DNA from: an uncultured Eubacteriales bacterium
Lineage (GTDB): Bacteria > Bacillota > Clostridia > Saccharofermentanales > UBA5734
Assembly (NCBI GenBank): GCA_903835065.1
Contig: CAILLO010000016.1
Span: forward strand, 24,965 to 88,964
DNA length: 64,000 nt
Reading direction: 5' to 3'
Notes under the pieces: generated by a model
Databases searched by the model: none
What the model was told of the DNA's origin: nothing
Seen by the model: only the letters and a program-made list of their open reading frames with translations
Made by a program: the position numbers and the translations under genes
Part shown: positions 53,548 to 62,566 of the stretch, piece by piece
How the letters are laid out: every line of letters starts with the position of its first letter
Numbering within the stretch: the stretch's first letter is position 1

Positions 53548-54974
53548 CTAGACCTTCGCCAGCACCTCGAAGGCTTCGAGGTAGATCTCCGCGCAGGCGA
53601 CGAGTTCGTCGACGGGGAGATATTCGTCCGCCTGGTGCGCGACCTGCGGGCGGCCGGGGAACAGCGGCCCGAAGGCCACGACGTTGGGCATGCTGCGCGC
53701 GTAGGTGCCGCCGCCGATGCTGATCGGCTTCGCCTTCGCGCCCGTGGACTTCTCGTAGACCGCGAGCAGCGACGCGACCAGCGGGTCGGACTCCGGCACG
53801 AACAGCGGGCCATGCCCCGGATTCCCGTGCAGTGTGGCGCTGAGTTCCACCGCGGCGGAGTTGGCGGCGTCCTCCACGATCGACATCGGCACGGTGACGG
53901 GGCAGCGGACGTCGACGGTGAGGTCGGCCTTCCGCTCGTCGAGGGCGAGGATGCCGACGTTGAGGGTCAGGGGACCCGACACGGCGTCGGCGGCGGCGCA
54001 TCCGAAGGACGCGCCGTCGGTCTCGAACCCGAGCCGCGACTGGTAGAAGCGCACGAACGCGTCCTCGCAACCGGCGGCGCGCAGCAGCGATTCCGCGACC
54101 GAAAGGCCTGCGGAGACGGCGTTGCGGCCATCCGTCGGCATGCTGGCGTGGGCCATCTTTCCGGTCACGACGACCTGGAAGCGTCCGGGCTCGGGCAGCG
54201 CCTCGACGGCGACGGGGAAGGGGCGGCCGGCGCCCTCCCCGGAGATCGGCACGATATAGGGGAGATTGCGCGCGTGGGCGACCCAGTCGTCGCGCCGGGC
54301 CGGGTCGCACGCGAAGACCAGCGTGCAGAGACCGGGGACCATGTTCGGCCGGCTGCCTCCCTCGGCGGAGACGAGGCGCAGCGCGGCGCCGGGCTTGGCG
54401 GCGGCGCGGGGGACCGACAGGCGGAACATCCGGATTCCCTTCTCCGCGTTGATCACCGGGAAGTCCGCGTCGGGCGTGAAGCCCAGCATCGGAAGCTCCT
54501 CGGTCTCGCAGTAGCGGACCATGCACTGGGAGCCGCTCTCCTCGTCGAGCCCGAGGATCAGGCGGAAACGCGTGCCGGGCGGCAGTCCGCGCGCGACAAG
54601 AAGGTCGCGACGGCGGGACCCTTGTCGTCGATCGCGCCGCGGCCGACGATGCGACCGTTCTCGACGCGCGCGGAGAACGGGTCGCCGGTCCAGCCGGAGC
54701 CGGCCGGCACGACGTCGAGGTGGCACAGCGCCGCGACTAGCCGCGGGCCTTCGCCACACTCGAGCCAGCCGCACATGCCATCGAGGATCTTCGTGCGGAA
54801 CCCCGCCTGCTCGCCCCAGGACAGCGCGAGCTCGAGCGCCTGCCGCGTCGCGGCGCCGAACGGGGCGCCGGCGACGGCCTCGCCCTTCACGCTGGGCACT
54901 GCGATCAGCGCGGACAGCGCCGCCACCATGTCGTTCCGATAGGCTTCCATCGTGCGGTCGGCATTCGTCGTCAT
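53548..54974 (-). pseudogene. M20 dipeptidase (PepV/Sapep-like) broken by a small deletion
   Basis: The minus-strand gene starts at an ATG at 54974 with AAGGAGG. The N-terminal part carries AALCHLDVVPAGSGW (zinc His and Asp), then GRGAIDDKGPAVA. Near 54587-54602 the frame shifts: continuation VARGLPPGTRFRLILGLDEESG is in another frame. Compared with the usual family spacing between KGPA and LILG about five residues are missing as well, so the lesion seems a deletion of roughly 14-17 bases (inferred from family spacing) in a CG-repeat. The C-terminal half, with the other zinc ligands (VVTGKMAHASMPTDG and GGGTYARSMPNVVAFG), is intact. Normal PepV proteins (about 470 residues) remove dipeptides. 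Confidence 0.77.
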
Positions 54975-55004
54975 CTTGTCGCCCTCCTTGTGTTCCTCTC
55001 CGGA

Positions 55005-55010
55005 ATCATA
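55005..55010 (-). promoter_or_regulatory. -10 of the M20 dipeptidase gene
   Basis: TATGAT on the minus strand, 30 bases before the ATG at 54974; its promoter therefore seems intact although the gene is broken. Confidence 0.35.
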
Positions 55011-55054
55011 CCGCTTCCGGGCGGCGTCGGGTAGGGCGCGGCGGCGAACTGCGG

Positions 55055-55060
55055 TAGAAT
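55055..55060 (+). promoter_or_regulatory. -10 of the GNAT gene at 55085
   Basis: TAGAAT, 24 bases before the ATG; no TG extension. Confidence 0.4.
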
Positions 55061-55084
55061 CGGAAGAACAGGGGGTGCCCATCC

Positions 55085-55765
55085 ATGGAGAGCGTCCGGT
55101 CCGTCCCGAAGGGACAGCTCGAGGAGGTCCTGCGCGCGGACCCCGCCCGCAACTTCAGTCCGCTCCGGATCCTGTCGGAATGGCGGGATCTGCGCGACTT
55201 CCACGCCTGCGGGCGGTCCGGCTTCTTCCGCATGAAGGACGAGCGAACGGGAAGAGGGTTCGTCGTCCTGTCCGCCGCGACGGCCTCGGAGGGCGCCGAC
55301 CTCGCCGCGCTCGTCGACGACGGCGATTCGTCCTTCTTCACGGTGGACGCGGTCGCGGGATGGCCCGACGCCGTCCTGCCCGAGCCCGACCCGGAGATCG
55401 TTCCGCTGACGCCCGACCTCGCGCCGTACATCCACGAGCACTACGAGATGCGGCTCGCTCTCGACGCCGCGTATATCGAGGAGCGGATCCGCTGCGGGCC
55501 CTCGGTCGGCGTCTTCCGGAACGGGCGTCTGGCGGGCTTCTCGCTGACCCACGACGAAGGGACCCTCGGCGTGCTCGAAGTGCTGCCCGAGTACCGGCGG
55601 CAGGGCCTCGCGGAGAAGATGTCGGTCGCGCTGTGCCGGAAGGTGCGCGAGGCGGGCGGCATCCCGACGGTGCACATCAAGTGCGGCAACCGCGCCTCGA
55701 TGGCGCTCGCGGCCAAGTTGGGATACGTCTCCACGGGCGACGTGATTTGGGCGGGTTGGCGTTGA
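55085..55765 (+). CDS. GNAT acetyltransferase with N-terminal extension
   Basis: A 226-residue protein. The C-terminal 120 residues form a GNAT domain (NGRLAGFSLTHDEGTLGVLEVLPEYRRQG split around strand 4 and 5, then LAEKMSVALCRKVREAGG and NRASMALAAKLGYVSTG). The N-terminal 100 residues (FHACGRSGFFRMKDERTGRG) form a degenerate GNAT-like half, as in the GCN5-like FR47 group. Substrate unknown. The 3' end contains the -35 of the downstream hydrogenase-like operon, so transcription from here may run into it. Confidence 0.82.
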   Translation: MESVRSVPKGQLEEVLRADPARNFSPLRILSEWRDLRDFHACGRSGFFRMKDERTGRGFVVLSAATASEGADLAALVDDGDSSFFTVDAVAGWPDAVLPEPDPEIVPLTPDLAPYIHEHYEMRLALDAAYIEERIRCGPSVGVFRNGRLAGFSLTHDEGTLGVLEVLPEYRRQGLAEKMSVALCRKVREAGGIPTVHIKCGNRASMALAAKLGYVSTGDVIWAGWR

Positions 55766-55790
55766 CTCCCCCCGGCGCGGGTGATATGGT
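55762..55790 (+). promoter_or_regulatory. Promoter of the hydrogenase-like (Ehr) operon
   Basis: TTGACT (55762-55767), a 17-base spacer, and TATGGT (55785-55790) with an extended TG. The best-matched full promoter in the window, giving a leader of about 40 bases to the ATG at 55836. Confidence 0.6.
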
Positions 55791-55835
55791 GGAATGCGGT
55801 CCGAGGCGGGAAACGCCGAAGACCGGCAAGGGGGG

Positions 55836-57896
55836 ATGACGGTTTCCATGGCGCTCGCACAGACCGGGCTCGGATTCTGGATCTCCTTCTCCCTCTACCT
55901 CTCGGCCGCGGTCCTCGCGCTGCTGCTGTCCCGCTGTCCCCGCGCCGCGAACGTCGCCTCGCACGCCGCCTCGATGGCCGGAGCGGTCGTCGGCGCCGCC
56001 GCCTCGCTCCTGCACCTGCTCGCCGGACCCGGCCGCCTCGTGCTCGCCGACCTCGTCGGGACGGTGCCCCAGCTCGAACTGAAGGTCGTCGTGGACGACC
56101 TGTCCGCCTACTTCCTGCTCGCTCTGTCCGTGCTCGTCTTCTGCGTGTCCCTGTACTCGGTCTCCTATCTCGCGCCCTACGCCGGAAAGCGGAACCTTCC
56201 GCTGTTCGACGCCCTCTACGCGCTGTTCGTGCTGTCGATGGGCCTCGTCTTCACCGCGGGGCACGCCGTTTTCTTCTTGATCGCCTGGGAGATCATGTCG
56301 GTGCTGTCGTACTTCCTCGTCGTCTTCGAGTCGGAGCGTGAGGAGAACGTCCGGGCCGGGACGATCTATCTGGTCATGACCGCGGTCGGCACCGCGTTCC
56401 TGCTGACCGGCATCCTGACGCTTTATGCGAACACCGGGACGTTCGACCTCGGCGCCGCCGCGGGACTGTCACCGGGCGCGCGGACCGTCGTCTTCCTCTC
56501 GTTCCTCGTCGGCTTCGGCATCAAGGCCGGCGTCGTGCCTCTGCACGTCTGGCTGCCCTACGCGCATCCCGCCGCGCCGGCGAACGTGTCCGCGCTGATG
56601 TCCGGCATCATGGTCAAGACCGCGCTGTACGGCATGCTGCGCTTCGTGCTGGTCGGACTCGGCGTGCCGGACGGCTGGTGGGGCGGCGCGCTGCTGATCC
56701 TCGGGCTGGTGACCGCCCTGACCGGCGTGTCGCACGCATACGTCGAAAGCGACATGAAGCGCCTGCTGGCCTATTCGACGATCGAGAACGTCGGCATCCT
56801 CGTGACCGGCCTCGGCGTCGCCTTCCTCGCGCTGTCCGCGGGCCGGCCCGCCCTCGCGTCGCTCGCGCTCGCCGCGACGCTGTTCCACGCCTTCAACCAC
56901 GCGATGTTCAAGGGCGCGCTGTTCCTCGGCGTCGGCTCAGTGCACCATGCGACGCATACGCGCAACCTCGAGGACCTTGGCGGGCTGGTCCGGCGCATGC
57001 CGGCCACCGCCGTTCTGCTCGTCGGCGCCGCGCTCGCAGCCTCGGCGATGCCGCCCTTCAACGGGTTCGCGAGCGAGTGGATGACCTTCCAGGCGCTGTT
57101 CCAGAGCCTCCTGCTCGAGAAGTCGGGCCTCGGCCTGCTCTACGTGCTCGCGGCCGCCGCCCTGGCCCTCGCCGGAGCCCTGGCCGCCGCCACGTTCCTC
57201 AAACTCCTCGGCGTCGGCCTGCTCGGCCGGCCCCGCACTCCCGCGGCCGCCGAAGCGCATGAAGCGCCGTTGCCCGAGCGGATCTCCGGCGGCCTCCTCG
57301 TCGCCTTCTGCCTCGTCCTCGGCCTCGTCCCCGGCGCCGCGCTGCGCGTGCTCGAGCGTCCCGTGCTCGGCCTGACCGGCTTCTCGCCCTCCGCCGTCTC
57401 GACCGGCTGGCTGGGCCTCGACCCGTCGGCGCTGTCGACCTCGCCCGTCGCGTCCGGCACCTACTCTCCATTGCTCGTCGCCGGCGGTGTGGCCGCCTTC
57501 CTGCTCGCGGCGCTGGCCGCGGTGCGGCTGATCGGCGGCCGATTCCTGGTCCGCAGGTACGGGACCTGGGATTGCGGCTTCGAGACGATCGACGCGCGCA
57601 TGCAGTACAGCGCGATGGGCTTCTCCAAGTCGTTCCAGATCATCTTCCGCTTCCTGTTCCGGCCGACGCGCGAGCGCCGGGCGGAGGGCGAGCACCTCTA
57701 CCATCCGGATTCGATCGCGTACACCGTGAAGAGCGTGTCGCCGTTCGAGAAGTTCCTCTACGAGCCGCTCGTCGCCTTCGTCAACGCCCTGTCGCAGAAG
57801 GCCAAGTCCACGATCCAGACCGGCAGCCTGCGGCGCTACCTCGCGTACATCCTGTTCGCCCTGCTGGGCGGACTCGTGTACTTCCTGGTCGCGTGA
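55836..57896 (+). CDS. Antiporter-like membrane subunit, HyfB/HycC type
   Basis: A protein of about 686 residues with some 15 membrane helices. LHVWLPYAHPAAPANVSALM and VESDMKRLLAYSTIENVG are signature parts of the ND2/ND4/ND5 (Mrp) antiporter family used in proton pumping. A long C-terminal extension with a soluble part (YGTWDCGFETIDARMQYSAMG) and a final helix is characteristic of HyfB/HycC rather than NuoL. First gene of a seven-gene operon. The start may be the ATG at 55836 or the ATG at 55848; the purine stretch AAGGGGGG fits the second slightly better in spacing. Its partner HyfF-like subunit is encoded at 59522. Confidence 0.91.
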   Translation: MTVSMALAQTGLGFWISFSLYLSAAVLALLLSRCPRAANVASHAASMAGAVVGAAASLLHLLAGPGRLVLADLVGTVPQLELKVVVDDLSAYFLLALSVLVFCVSLYSVSYLAPYAGKRNLPLFDALYALFVLSMGLVFTAGHAVFFLIAWEIMSVLSYFLVVFESEREENVRAGTIYLVMTAVGTAFLLTGILTLYANTGTFDLGAAAGLSPGARTVVFLSFLVGFGIKAGVVPLHVWLPYAHPAAPANVSALMSGIMVKTALYGMLRFVLVGLGVPDGWWGGALLILGLVTALTGVSHAYVESDMKRLLAYSTIENVGILVTGLGVAFLALSAGRPALASLALAATLFHAFNHAMFKGALFLGVGSVHHATHTRNLEDLGGLVRRMPATAVLLVGAALAASAMPPFNGFASEWMTFQALFQSLLLEKSGLGLLYVLAAAALALAGALAAATFLKLLGVGLLGRPRTPAAAEAHEAPLPERISGGLLVAFCLVLGLVPGAALRVLERPVLGLTGFSPSAVSTGWLGLDPSALSTSPVASGTYSPLLVAGGVAAFLLAALAAVRLIGGRFLVRRYGTWDCGFETIDARMQYSAMGFSKSFQIIFRFLFRPTRERRAEGEHLYHPDSIAYTVKSVSPFEKFLYEPLVAFVNALSQKAKSTIQTGSLRRYLAYILFALLGGLVYFLVA

Positions 57897-57909
57897 GGGG
57901 AGGGGCGGC

Positions 57910-58857
57910 ATGAAGACGATCCTCTACTGGCTCCTCCAGGTCGCCGCCGCGCTGCTCCTCGCGCCGCTGCCGATCGGCGCGATCCGCAAGGTGAAGGCCC
58001 TGGTGCAGAAGCGGAAGGGCGCGCCCCTCCTGCAGCTGTACCGGGACCTCCTGAAGCTGCTCCGCAAGTCCGCCGTCGTGTCGGACGCGACGTCCTGGGT
58101 CCTGCGCGCCGCGCCGTTCGTCGTCTTCGCGACCTCGCTGTTCGCCGCCGCGATGATGCCGGCGACGGTCCGGGTGCTCCCGGACGCCTTCCCGGGCGAC
58201 CTGATCCTGTTCTTCTTCGTGCTCGCGCTCGGCCGCTTCTTCCTCGTGCTGTCCGGCATGGACGCCGGCAGTTCGTTCGGCGGGATGGGCAGCGCCCGCG
58301 AGGCCATGATCTCGGCTCTCGTCGAGCCGGCCATGCTCGTGGGCCTCTTCGCGGTCGGCCTCTTCGCGAAGACGACGTCGATCCCCGGCGTACTCTCGGC
58401 GATGACCGCCCTCGGCTTCCCGCTGCTCCAGCCTTCGCTGCTGCTCGTCTTCCTCGCCTTCGTGCTCGTGCTGCTCGCCGAGACGTCGCGCATCCCCGTC
58501 GACGACCCCGCGACGCACCTCGAGCTCACGATGGTCCACGAGGCGATGGTCCTCGAGGACTCCGGCCGCCACCTCGCCCTGCTCGAGTACGGCGCCGCCC
58601 TCAAGCAGTACGCGCTGCTCGCGCTGCTCGCCGACGTCTTCCTCCCGTACGACCCCTTCGCCGCGGTCCCCGGCGTCCCCGGGGTCCTCCTGGCGCTCGT
58701 CGCGTTCGCCGTCAAGCTCCTGTTCCTGTCGCTGCTCGTCGGCGCCGTCGAGGCGGCCACCGTGAAGCTGCGCTTCTTCAGCGTGCCGAACCTCGCCGCC
58801 ATCGCCTTCATCCTCTCGTTCCTCGGCGTGCTGCAGTTCCTGATTCCGGGGAGGTGA
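57910..58857 (+). CDS. HyfC/HycD (NuoH-like) membrane subunit
   Basis: A 315-residue protein with about eight helices. AETSRIPVDDPATHLELTMV and HEAMVLEDSGRHLALLEYG are the conserved loops of the NuoH/HycD family, which joins the membrane arm to the peripheral arm and forms the quinone- or ferredoxin-linked channel entry. The PVDDP loop carries the acidic residues thought to be essential for coupling. GGGAGGGG precedes the ATG; 13 bases separate it from the previous stop. Confidence 0.93.
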   Translation: MKTILYWLLQVAAALLLAPLPIGAIRKVKALVQKRKGAPLLQLYRDLLKLLRKSAVVSDATSWVLRAAPFVVFATSLFAAAMMPATVRVLPDAFPGDLILFFFVLALGRFFLVLSGMDAGSSFGGMGSAREAMISALVEPAMLVGLFAVGLFAKTTSIPGVLSAMTALGFPLLQPSLLLVFLAFVLVLLAETSRIPVDDPATHLELTMVHEAMVLEDSGRHLALLEYGAALKQYALLALLADVFLPYDPFAAVPGVPGVLLALVAFAVKLLFLSLLVGAVEAATVKLRFFSVPNLAAIAFILSFLGVLQFLIPGR

Positions 58858-58859
58858 CC

Positions 58860-59516
58860 ATGGAGCCGTTCAGCGTCGTCCTGTCCGCGCTGCTTCTCCT
58901 GTCGGCCTTCGTGCTGATGGCCAGCAAGCGCATCCACTCGTATATCGGCGCCTTCCGCGTCCAGGCGGTGCTCGTCGCCCTCAACACCGGGTTGCTCGGC
59001 CTCACGACCGTCGCCGCGACCGGCCGGGTCGACCTGCTCGTCGTCTGCGCCGCGATCCTCGCCCTGAAGGTCTGGTACATCCCCCGGGTGCTCCACCGCA
59101 CCTACCGGGCCGTCGAGTACCGGGTCGAGAAGGACTTCCTGTTCAACATCCCGACGCTCGTGCTGCTGAGCCTCTCCCTCGTCGTCGTCGTGTTCGTCGC
59201 CGTCTCCCGGATCGGCGCCGTGCAGGACGGCACGACGCTCGTGCTGCTCGTCGATTCGCTGTCCACGGCCCTCGTCGGTCTGTTCTTCCTGATCAGCCGC
59301 AAGAAGGCGATCGGCCAGATCGTCGGCCTGCTCGCCATCGAGAACGGCCTGTTCGTCACCGCCCTCTACGCATCGAACGGCATGCCCTTCATCGTGGACA
59401 TCGGCGTCTTCATCGACCTCGTCTCCGCGGTGCTGATCCTCGGCGTCCTGGTCTTCCGCATCGAGAGCGCCTTCGAGACCACCGACACCGACGCGATGAG
59501 CGACCTGAAAGGATAG
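58860..59516 (+). CDS. HyfE-like membrane subunit
   Basis: A 218-residue protein with six or seven helices, matching the size and hydrophobic pattern of HyfE (whose C-terminal part is related to NuoK/MrpC). It has VALNTGLLGLTTVAATGR in the N-terminal half and a Glu-containing helix (VGLLAIENGLFVTALYASNG) resembling the key glutamate helix of NuoK. The ATG at 58860 has GGGGAGG upstream; the GTG at 58854, which overlaps the previous stop, is a less good start. Confidence 0.88.
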   Translation: MEPFSVVLSALLLLSAFVLMASKRIHSYIGAFRVQAVLVALNTGLLGLTTVAATGRVDLLVVCAAILALKVWYIPRVLHRTYRAVEYRVEKDFLFNIPTLVLLSLSLVVVVFVAVSRIGAVQDGTTLVLLVDSLSTALVGLFFLISRKKAIGQIVGLLAIENGLFVTALYASNGMPFIVDIGVFIDLVSAVLILGVLVFRIESAFETTDTDAMSDLKG

Positions 59517-59521
59517 GCGGG

Positions 59522-61042
59522 ATGGAACTGCTGCTCTGGCTCGTCCCAATCGTCGCGCTCGCGGTGCTGGCTCTGCCGCTGCCCCGCCGCGTCCGGCACG
59601 CCGTCTCGCTCGCGGAGACGCTGGCCACGGCCGCCGTGGCCACCTTCGCCACGTGGACCGTACTGACGCAGGGGACCGCCGCACCCGCCATGCCCGGGAA
59701 CCTCTTCTACCTCGACGCCGTCAGCGTCATCCTGCTCGACCTCGTCGCGCTGGTCGGCCTGTTGACCAGCCTCTACACGATCGGGTACGTCGAGGAGGAG
59801 ATCCGCCGCGGGTCGCTCGACCCGAAGAAGGTGCGGGCGCTCTACCTGCTGATCCACGGCTTCCTGTTCACGATGGTCCTGACGCTGACGCTGCGCAACC
59901 TCGGCGGCGTGTGGATCGCGATCGAGGCGACGACGCTCGCCTCCGTCTTCCTCGTCGGATTCCACAACGGGAAGGCGGCGCTCGAAGCGGCCTGGAAATA
60001 CATCATCCTGTGCTCCGTCGGCATCACGCTGGCCATGATCGGCATCGTGTTCCTGAACAGCGCCGCGCAGGGCGTCCTCGCGGAAGGGACCAGCCTCGAC
60101 TGGACCGCCCTCTTCGCCCGGGCCGACTCGCTCGACGGCTCCTATCTGAAGTTCGCCTTCATCTTCCTGCTCATCGGCTTCGGTACCAAGGCGGGCCTCG
60201 CCCCGATGCACAACTGGCTGCCCGACGCGCACAGCCAGGCGCCTTCCCCGGTCAGCGCGCTGCTGTCCGGCGTGCTGCTGAACGCCGCGATGTACGCGAT
60301 CCTCCGCACCGCCGCCATCGTCAACCGCAACCTCGGCAGCTCCCTCTACACCGGGCGCCTGCTCGTCGGGCTGGGCGTCCTCTCGGTCGCCACCGCCGCC
60401 GTCTTCCTGCTGACGCAGAAGGACTACAAGCGGTTGCTCGCGTACTCGAGCATCGAGCACATGGGCCTCGCCGCGATCGGCATCGGCCTGTTCACGCCGC
60501 TGTCGCTGTTCGCCGCCTTCTATCACATGATCAACCACTCGCTGACCAAGTCGCTGCTGTTCCTCTCATCGGGCACGGTGCTCCAGAAGACCGGCACGCG
60601 CGAAATCGGCAGGGTCGGCGGACTGCTGAAGCTGCTGCCCGTGACCGGCCCCGTGTTCCTGCTGGGTCTGGTCGCGATCGGCGGCACGCCCCCGTTCAGC
60701 CTCTTCGCGAGCGAACTGGCCCTGCTGACGTCGGTCTTCCAGCAGAAACTCTACGTGCTGGGTGCCGGGATCGCGCTGCTGCTCGCCCTGGTCTTCGCCG
60801 GCATCATCCAGGCGCTCTTCCGCGTGTTCTACCCGCGGCCGGCGGCCGTCGCCGCGGCCCGTGCCGGGACCGCGCCCGCGCCCGCCGCGCCGCTCGTCCC
60901 GGGAGAGCCCAACCGCTTCGGCGCCGTGGCCGTCGTCGTGCTGCTCGCCCTGATCCTCGTGACCGGCGTCTTCCTCCCGTCGTGGCTGACGAAACTGATC
61001 GACGCAGCTCAGACGATTCTGACCGGGCAGGGGGGAGGCTGA
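59522..61042 (+). CDS. HyfF-like antiporter subunit
   Basis: A 506-residue protein with about 14 helices. MHNWLPDAHSQAPSPVSALL and QKDYKRLLAYSSIEHMGLAA are the ND4-type motifs; lysines in helices 7-8 and 12 fit proton-channel positions. It is the second antiporter-like subunit, so the complex has two potential pumping units, as in hydrogenase-4. The C-terminal helix pair follows an Ala/Pro-rich cytoplasmic loop (AAVAAARAGTAPAPAAPL). The gene lies six bases after hyfE-like and three before the large-subunit gene. Confidence 0.92.
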   Translation: MELLLWLVPIVALAVLALPLPRRVRHAVSLAETLATAAVATFATWTVLTQGTAAPAMPGNLFYLDAVSVILLDLVALVGLLTSLYTIGYVEEEIRRGSLDPKKVRALYLLIHGFLFTMVLTLTLRNLGGVWIAIEATTLASVFLVGFHNGKAALEAAWKYIILCSVGITLAMIGIVFLNSAAQGVLAEGTSLDWTALFARADSLDGSYLKFAFIFLLIGFGTKAGLAPMHNWLPDAHSQAPSPVSALLSGVLLNAAMYAILRTAAIVNRNLGSSLYTGRLLVGLGVLSVATAAVFLLTQKDYKRLLAYSSIEHMGLAAIGIGLFTPLSLFAAFYHMINHSLTKSLLFLSSGTVLQKTGTREIGRVGGLLKLLPVTGPVFLLGLVAIGGTPPFSLFASELALLTSVFQQKLYVLGAGIALLLALVFAGIIQALFRVFYPRPAAVAAARAGTAPAPAAPLVPGEPNRFGAVAVVVLLALILVTGVFLPSWLTKLIDAAQTILTGQGGG

Positions 61043-61044
61043 CC

Positions 61045-62553
61045 ATGAAGGAGATCCGCCGCTCCGTCGCGCCCGACGACCTGCCCGACGTCGCCACCCG
61101 CCTCGTCCGCGAGCAGGGCCTGTCCCTCGCCGCCCTCTTCGCCATCGACGAGCGCTCCGCGAACGGCCGGTACCTGCTGCGCTACGTCTTCACCGACCGC
61201 GCCGCGGGGAGCCTGCTGACCCTCGAACTGCCCGTCGCGCACGACCCCGGGACCTTCCCGAGCATCGCCGCGACCGTGCACGCCGCCGCTCTCTACGAGC
61301 GCGAGATCCAGGACCTCTTCGGGCTTTCGCCCGTGGCCCATCCCGACGCGCGACGCCTCGTGCACCATGGAAACTGGCCGGACGGCGAGTTCCCCCTGCG
61401 CCGGGACTTCCCCCTCGGCCGCAAGCCGCCCCGCGCCGCGCTGGAACAGCCGTTCCGGCGCGTGGAGGGCGAGGGCGTCTTCGAGATCGCCGTCGGCCCC
61501 GTCCATGCCGGCATCATCGAGCCCGGGCACTTCCGCTTCAGCGTGGCCGGCGAACCCGTCGTGAACCTCGAGGCGCGCCTCTACTACGTGCACCGCGGCA
61601 TCGAGAAGTTGTGCGAAGGTGAGACCCCCGAACGCGTCCTGTTCTTCTCGGAGCGCATCTCCGGCGACGAGACCTTCGCGAACTCCCTCGCCTACTGCGA
61701 AGCGGCCGAGCGGATCGCCGGAATCGAGGTCCCCGCCCGCGCCCGGTACGGCCGTGTGCTGTTCGCGGAGCTCGAGCGCCTGACCTCGCACCTCGGCGAC
61801 CTCGCCGGCATCTGCCTCGACACGGCGTACGGCTTCGGCGCGTTCCAGTTCCGCATGATGCGCGGCTGGGCGTACCTGATGGCCGACGAGCTCTGCGGCA
61901 TGCGCTTCCTGCGCAGCGTCGACCGCATCGGCGGCCTGCGCAGGGACTTCGCGGCCGGGAAGGCCGATAGCCTTCATGGGCAGATCGCCCGCATCCGCGC
62001 GGAACTCGGGGACACGTCGGCCCTGATCCACGCGAACAACCTGTTCATCGACCGCGTCGAGACGACCGGAGTGCTGTCCGCCGAAGCCGCCGCCGACCTG
62101 AACGTCACCGGTCCGGGTGGCCGGGCCAGCGGCGTGCGCTACGACGTGCGGCGCGACTTCCCCTACGCGGCCTACGGCGAGCTCGGCGTGCGCGTCTCCG
62201 AGCACAACAACGGCGACGTGAACTGCCGGATGAACGTGAAGATCGACGAATGCCTCGCCTCGCTCGACCTGATGGACCAGGCCCTGGACGCGATGCCGGA
62301 CGGCCCGGTCCTCGCCGCCGTCGGCCCGCTGCCCCCGCACCGCGGAGCCTTCGGTCTCGTCGAATCCCCCCGCGGCGAGAACCTGCACTGGCTCGAGACC
62401 GACGCGGACGGCAACGTCGCGCGCTACAAGGTCCGCACGCCCTCGTTCTGCGCCTGGCCGGCCCTGTGCCTCGCGGTCCAGGGCAACGTCGTGCCGGACT
62501 TCCCGCTGATCAACAAGAGCTTCAACCTCTCGTACGCGGGCAACGACCTATGA
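61045..62553 (+). CDS. Hydrogenase-like large subunit without NiFe site (NuoC-NuoD fusion, Ehr type)
   Basis: A 502-residue protein. Residues 1-130 are a NuoC-like domain (ALYEREIQDLFGLSPV; GNWPDGEFPLRRDF). Residues 135-502 are a NuoD/large-subunit domain (GPVHAGIIEPGHFRF; YVHRGIEKL; RLTSHLGDLAGICLDTAYGF). In NiFe hydrogenases of this class the first site reads RxCGxCxxxH; here it reads RISGDETFAN, with both Cys replaced (S206, E209) and His by Asn (N213). The C-terminal DPCxxC is replaced by SFNLSYAGNDL. All four Ni ligands are thus lost, so the protein cannot be a hydrogenase. It fits the Ehr complexes, whose electron donor and acceptor are unknown. Confidence 0.9.
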   Translation: MKEIRRSVAPDDLPDVATRLVREQGLSLAALFAIDERSANGRYLLRYVFTDRAAGSLLTLELPVAHDPGTFPSIAATVHAAALYEREIQDLFGLSPVAHPDARRLVHHGNWPDGEFPLRRDFPLGRKPPRAALEQPFRRVEGEGVFEIAVGPVHAGIIEPGHFRFSVAGEPVVNLEARLYYVHRGIEKLCEGETPERVLFFSERISGDETFANSLAYCEAAERIAGIEVPARARYGRVLFAELERLTSHLGDLAGICLDTAYGFGAFQFRMMRGWAYLMADELCGMRFLRSVDRIGGLRRDFAAGKADSLHGQIARIRAELGDTSALIHANNLFIDRVETTGVLSAEAAADLNVTGPGGRASGVRYDVRRDFPYAAYGELGVRVSEHNNGDVNCRMNVKIDECLASLDLMDQALDAMPDGPVLAAVGPLPPHRGAFGLVESPRGENLHWLETDADGNVARYKVRTPSFCAWPALCLAVQGNVVPDFPLINKSFNLSYAGNDL

Positions 62554-62566
62554 GGAGGGCGAAGCG

